DNA of 64,000 bases from NCBI RefSeq assembly GCF_002775205.1, contig NC_036443.1, positions 30,567,717 to 30,631,716 on the forward strand, read 5' to 3'. The notes below the pieces were generated by a model. That model was not told where the DNA came from, ran no database searches, and saw only the letters and a list, made by a program, of their open reading frames with translations. Of the stretch, positions 60,178 to 64,000 are shown in pieces (the stretch's first letter is position 1; every line of letters begins with the position of its first letter). The DNA comes from Xiphophorus maculatus (Eukaryota > Chordata > Actinopteri > Cyprinodontiformes > Poeciliidae). A program made the position numbers and the translations under genes.

Positions 60178-61671
60178 GCCGGTCTGTCAGGATCTCCCAG
60201 GCCTTTTTCTCTCCACAGTTCGCTCCTGGGCTGCTGCATTATTAACATAAGAAAAACTCCAGAGGACAAACAAATCTGGGCATTTAAATCTTATTTCTGA
60301 AAAGTAAAGAAAAGACTCACATGTTAGTTTTGCTTACGGCAGTAACTCAGGATTGTGCTCCTTGTGTTAATGGAGGAGTGTGTAAATGGCTTTGCATTGT
60401 TCAAGAGCCTTTCCTTCACTGAGGAGCTCAAGTAGTTGAAGAAAAACTCCAAGGAATCTTTAAAATAACGTGCAGAACGGCCAGGTCCACTTTAATTGTG
60501 ACCAGAGTGAGTAAGGGGAAGGCTTGGGGTCAGAAGGAGGTCAATCCTGAAGCTACTTCTTCACATTTCTGATTATTAGAGCTTATTTAACCTTTTGCTG
60601 TTTCCTGGTTGTCAGAATGTTAACGTCAGGCTTAAGGTGTTAGTTTGGAAAAACCAGTTGGATTTTATGCTGTTGCTAAACAAAACTGTTCTTATTCTCC
60701 CTGAAATGTTTGCCTTAAACATTTTATCTTTGAGAAGAAGCTCTTATCATTAGATATCACACCATTCATACAAGATATTTATGCCTAAATCTTAATCCGT
60801 TTGTAGTTTATAGCATGTTGCTGATGCTTATGGGGATCTCATTCAACAGAAATATTCATAAACATAAATGTGAGCCTCCAGTCCCAGACAAAGCAGCACA
60901 GACTCTGGTGCAGAAACATCCACATCACAGTTACAGATAATTTTCTCTCTGTGCTTTTCCAGAATCCCAAGGCCTTAGAAACGACTTGGTGACCATTTCC
61001 AGACTCAAATAGCAAAGATTTATTTCTTCTCTCTTCCTAAATGTATTTACATCATGGCATGATAAATGAAGCTATATTTCAACAAAATCTATAGAGAGGA
61101 TTGAAATTAATTCATCATTTAAAACAGCATTTTGTAGTTACTGGAATCAACTTTGCATGACACTGAAATTTGTCCACAATCTGACAAAACTGAGAAAAAG
61201 CAAATTCAGAAGGAATCGTTAGCTCCAACATGTTTCCAGAGATATTAGTAAGGTTTTAAATATTGAACTCATCCAAGAGTAAAATAACGGGATTTCATAG
61301 AGCAGATAAAGACATTAATGGTTTATGATTCCTGTATAAAACCAGAGAGCAGATGGAGACGGCTGACAGAATCACGATCCACATCAAGGCCAAGAATCTT
61401 TGTTAACAGAAAATCCCACCTGGCTGCTGCAGCCAGTAACTAAAACCCAACTGGGTTTTTCCATCCCAACATTTTCAGTCTGGTGTACCTGCTAGCTGGG
61501 CTGGGGGCTATAAAGAGATGATCAGTGATTTATCAACAGGAATGAGGAGAAAAGGCTTCAGGTGTGACACACCCATCACCAACCTGAACTTCTGGTCAGA
61601 AAAACTCAACAGGCTGAATTGTTGCCTGGATAAAGACATTTTGTTCCTCTGTCAGATCATCAGTGAAGGTT

Positions 61672-61677
61672 TATAAA
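61672..61677 (+). promoter_or_regulatory. TATA box of lectin R6
   Basis: TATAAA. The first exon ends at 61757 before GTAAGA. Confidence 0.7.
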
Positions 61678-61941
61678 CCCTCCATTCCCTGGTTGAAGGC
61701 ACACTGCTGCTAGTGAGTCCTGCTGCTGCTGCTGCTTGGATTCTTCATCACAACAAGGTAAGATTTGACTTAAAACTGGAAAATTAATAGTAAGATTAAG
61801 TCTTGCAAAAAACTTTATGTTCATATTTATTAATTCAACTGTGCCATTTAGTTTAGCAGATTGTTGAAAATATTTCAGCAAATCATTGAGTTTTTCTCAG
61901 TCATATCTCAGAGTAACTGAATGTTTCCTATTTTCATACAG

Positions 61942-62885
61942 ATGAAATTCGTCCTTTTTACTTTGTTCCTTTGTGGATTCGTCCTGGAAATCAATGTGAG
62001 TGAAAACCTTCTCTTCTCTTTGTGGTTTGAATATCTGTTGTTAAAAACATTATTTTACTGGTTTTATTTAGCAATTATAGTTTTCTTGTCATTCAAATTT
62101 TAACCAGATTTTAATTTGATGCTTACATCTCTAAGGAGCTTGAAGTAAAAATCCTGCCGTTTCTATTTGTGATTCATTTTGTTGTTTTTTTTTTTAACAG
62201 GCTGGACGTGGTTTTCAAAAACCGAAAAGTTAGTTTTGCAAGTTTTAGTATGAACACAAGATTATTTAATCTGAAATTATGAAACATAAATTTTGCTTTG
62301 GGTCATGGATAGCTGAACTTTTCAGTGTATTGATATTAATATGATCTGAATCTCTCATATAACAGAACCAGGGTCGTTTGCAGGAATAAGAACTGTTGTG
62401 GCATGTGAGGGATCAGAGGCTCAAATATCGTGTGGTAAGGTTACTGGTTTTACTGGTTGTTCTGGAGCATTACACCATGAATACTTTCAGATTTCCAACA
62501 TTTCGTCTTCTGTCTTCCAACAGCGAATGAGGATATATTTGTGATCGGTGCTATATATGGACGCAGCGATCGGATGACGTGCTCCTATGGGATACCTGCA
62601 GAGCAGACGAAGAACACTAATTGTGCTACGAGGGCAGAATCCGTGTTTCAGAAGTACAGAGCTTCAATCTTTCCTAAAGGGTTTTCTAACTGGATATTAA
62701 TTAACAAATCCAAGAAACGACAAATCACAATTTCTAGGAAACTGACCTTGATGTGAATCCACAGATGCGAGGGGAGATCAGCGTGCGCTGTCTTAGCCAG
62801 CAGCGCTGTGTTCGGAGATCCCTGTGTTGGGACCTACAAGTACCTGGAGGTGCTATATCTATGTGAAAGTGAGTTTATGGTCTAA
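61942..62885 (+). CDS. Rhamnose-binding (SUEL-type) lectin, type A (R6)
   Basis: Coding exons: 61942-61995, 62201-62228, 62366-62434, 62524-62653 and 62765-62868, then read-through to TAA at 62883-62885 (about 133 residues). The CRD has [65 protein letters not shown] and YLC. After the last cysteine comes GAA (as in L1, L5 and R4) and a strong donor GTGAGT, so either a short CESEFMV tail is made or an unseen exon follows. Intact; it shows what R4 would encode without its indels. Confidence 0.8.
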
Positions 62886-64000
62886 CTTCACTAAAATATT
62901 TCTAAAATTCAAGAACAACATTGAAAAGCATTAATGTCACATTTGTTTTATTCAGCTGATTTAAATTTCCTTTTCTTTATCTTGAAGAAACTCCATTAGT
63001 AGCAGCTTAATTTACCATGTTTTTAACCTGATTAACAAACCCAGCTTTTCAATTAGGAAATTAATTAGGTGAAATAATCTTTTTAGGATTCTCAATTCAT
63101 CCATATTTCCAAGGTTTCATTTTTTATTTTAAATTTTCATTCATATTTTGTTTTTTATATGTATTTATTTTATTTATTAATTTGTTTATTCCTGTTTTTT
63201 GATTCCTCGAATTTCTTTCTTTCTTTTTTAAATAAAAAACGTAAACATCCCATAATAAAATATCAAGACTCGGAGTTTGGTTGCCATGGCGATCCTGTGG
63301 AGCAGGTTTTGTCCAAACTCTGTAGTCTGGTTAAAACTTTTCCCTCATCCGCTTTAATGTTCCAGTCCAGCTCAGTAACACAGTCAGTAGCACTAATGCC
63401 TTGCAGCAACAAGGTCCTGGGTTTGAATCCTAGCCTGGGTCTTTCTGCATTTACTTAGAAAGAATATATTTAATTTTTACACCAAAGACAGAAAACCAGC
63501 CTTGACTCTCCAGAGGCCTTGTTGCAGCTTTAGAACTGGTGATATTTCACTTTCTGATGTCTAAAATGCATTCTGCTGAAACGATATTGTTAATATTTCC
63601 ATGTTTTCAGTTCCATTTGCAACTGAATGAAGCGACGATCAGATCTGCTGTGCTGAGGATGAAATGCATCATAATCAGTAACATCTACAGACGTTGTGAT
63701 CCACTGATGTGCAGCTTCATCTGTCTTCAGTTTCTTTTTATGTTTACTTAGCATTTTATTTGTTTTTCTTCTCCAATCTTCATCTTTTTTTGCTTCTATT
63801 TCAACTTTCCTCAATAAACCTAACTTGCATTTACATTTTGCTCAGTTTGTTTTGCTTTGTTCGCTACAAACAGCCTGATGGGGACGAAAACTTTGACAAA
63901 CTCCTTCCAAACTATGAAGGTAGTTTAAAAACTGTTTCCAGCCTGAATAGGAAGGAACATGTGGAGGAAGTTGGTTGAATGTCTGTGAGAACGCTGCCTG
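62886..64000 (+). other. Downstream region of R6, cut by window end
   Basis: Collinear with other A-downstream segments, with AATAAA at about 63813. The array continues beyond the window. No gene recognised. Confidence 0.5.
63360..63447 (+). repeat. tRNA-like SINE relic, R6 unit
   Basis: Same relic as 44866-44955. Confidence 0.6.

Larger units (their letters stand above)
57884..61640 (+). other. Intergenic region between R5 (B) and R6 (A)
   Basis: Identical by eye to 48635-52390 at +9,249. LINE fragments and CA block listed separately. Confidence 0.45.

Noticed and set aside
63709..63978. 89-codon ORF (MQLHLSSVSF...), repeated in each A-downstream region
   Set aside because: Hydrophobic low-complexity start in T-rich DNA; conservation equals that of surrounding noncoding DNA. 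I tried it as a further lectin exon, but phase and sequence gave no CRD-like match.

Overview
The window looks like teleost fish genomic DNA. It has small phase-conserved exons with GT-AG borders, TATA promoters, long CA/GT microsatellites, tRNA-derived SINEs, 5'-truncated non-LTR retrotransposons, a hAT-type element and a minisatellite-bearing foldback element. Its main content is a cluster of secreted lectin genes of the SUEL / rhamnose-binding lectin (RBL) type. They are recognised by a signal peptide and one carbohydrate-recognition domain with YGR, DPC and KYL motifs and eight cysteines. No species is claimed.

Layout. (1) 1-6098 is the left flank: a 72-bp-period proline-rich coding-like repeat (1-690), a probable L1/Tx1-type LINE remnant (minus, about 1790-2510), a tRNA-derived SINE (3107-3299), a foldback element with a minisatellite (3872-4869), and otherwise unrecognised AT-rich DNA. 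(2) 6099-34875 is the left lectin arm with six genes on the minus strand. At its outer edge a truncated LINE (6497-8810) carries a nested hAT-like element (7383-8680), and a SINE (8941-9125) sits nearby. (3) 34876-36619 is a spacer with no recognised gene. (4) About 36620-64000 is the right lectin arm with six genes on the plus strand, running off the window. The two arms are therefore inverted and transcribed away from the spacer.

Genes. Two paralogous types alternate. Type A encodes about 127 residues (signal [21 protein letters not shown] with YGRS). Type B encodes about 165 residues if a LINE-derived last exon is used (signal ending FILEIN or FILKIN, CRD with YGRT). Read 5'->3' on its own strand, the left arm is A, B/A chimera, B, A, B, A. 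The right arm is B (frameshifted), A, B, A (several indels), B, A. A B+A pair repeats about every 9.2 kb. Each pair carries the same internal furniture: two LINE 3' fragments, a block of CA repeats between A and the preceding B, and a tRNA-like SINE relic downstream of A.

How it works together. All twelve genes share nearly the same core promoter (TATA box, short 5' UTR exon) and signal-peptide exon, while the CRD exons of A and B have diverged. The family would be expected to give a co-regulated set of secreted galactose/rhamnose-binding proteins, which in fish are linked to immunity and egg or mucosal defence. The array shows active turnover: a chimera made by unequal crossover inside the YGR-encoding exon, a 9,249-bp duplication identical by eye over about 7.5 kb, a single-base frameshift, and a cluster of small indels that may be assembly error. 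Exon coordinates come from reading splice consensus and phase by eye; no transcript or search evidence was available.
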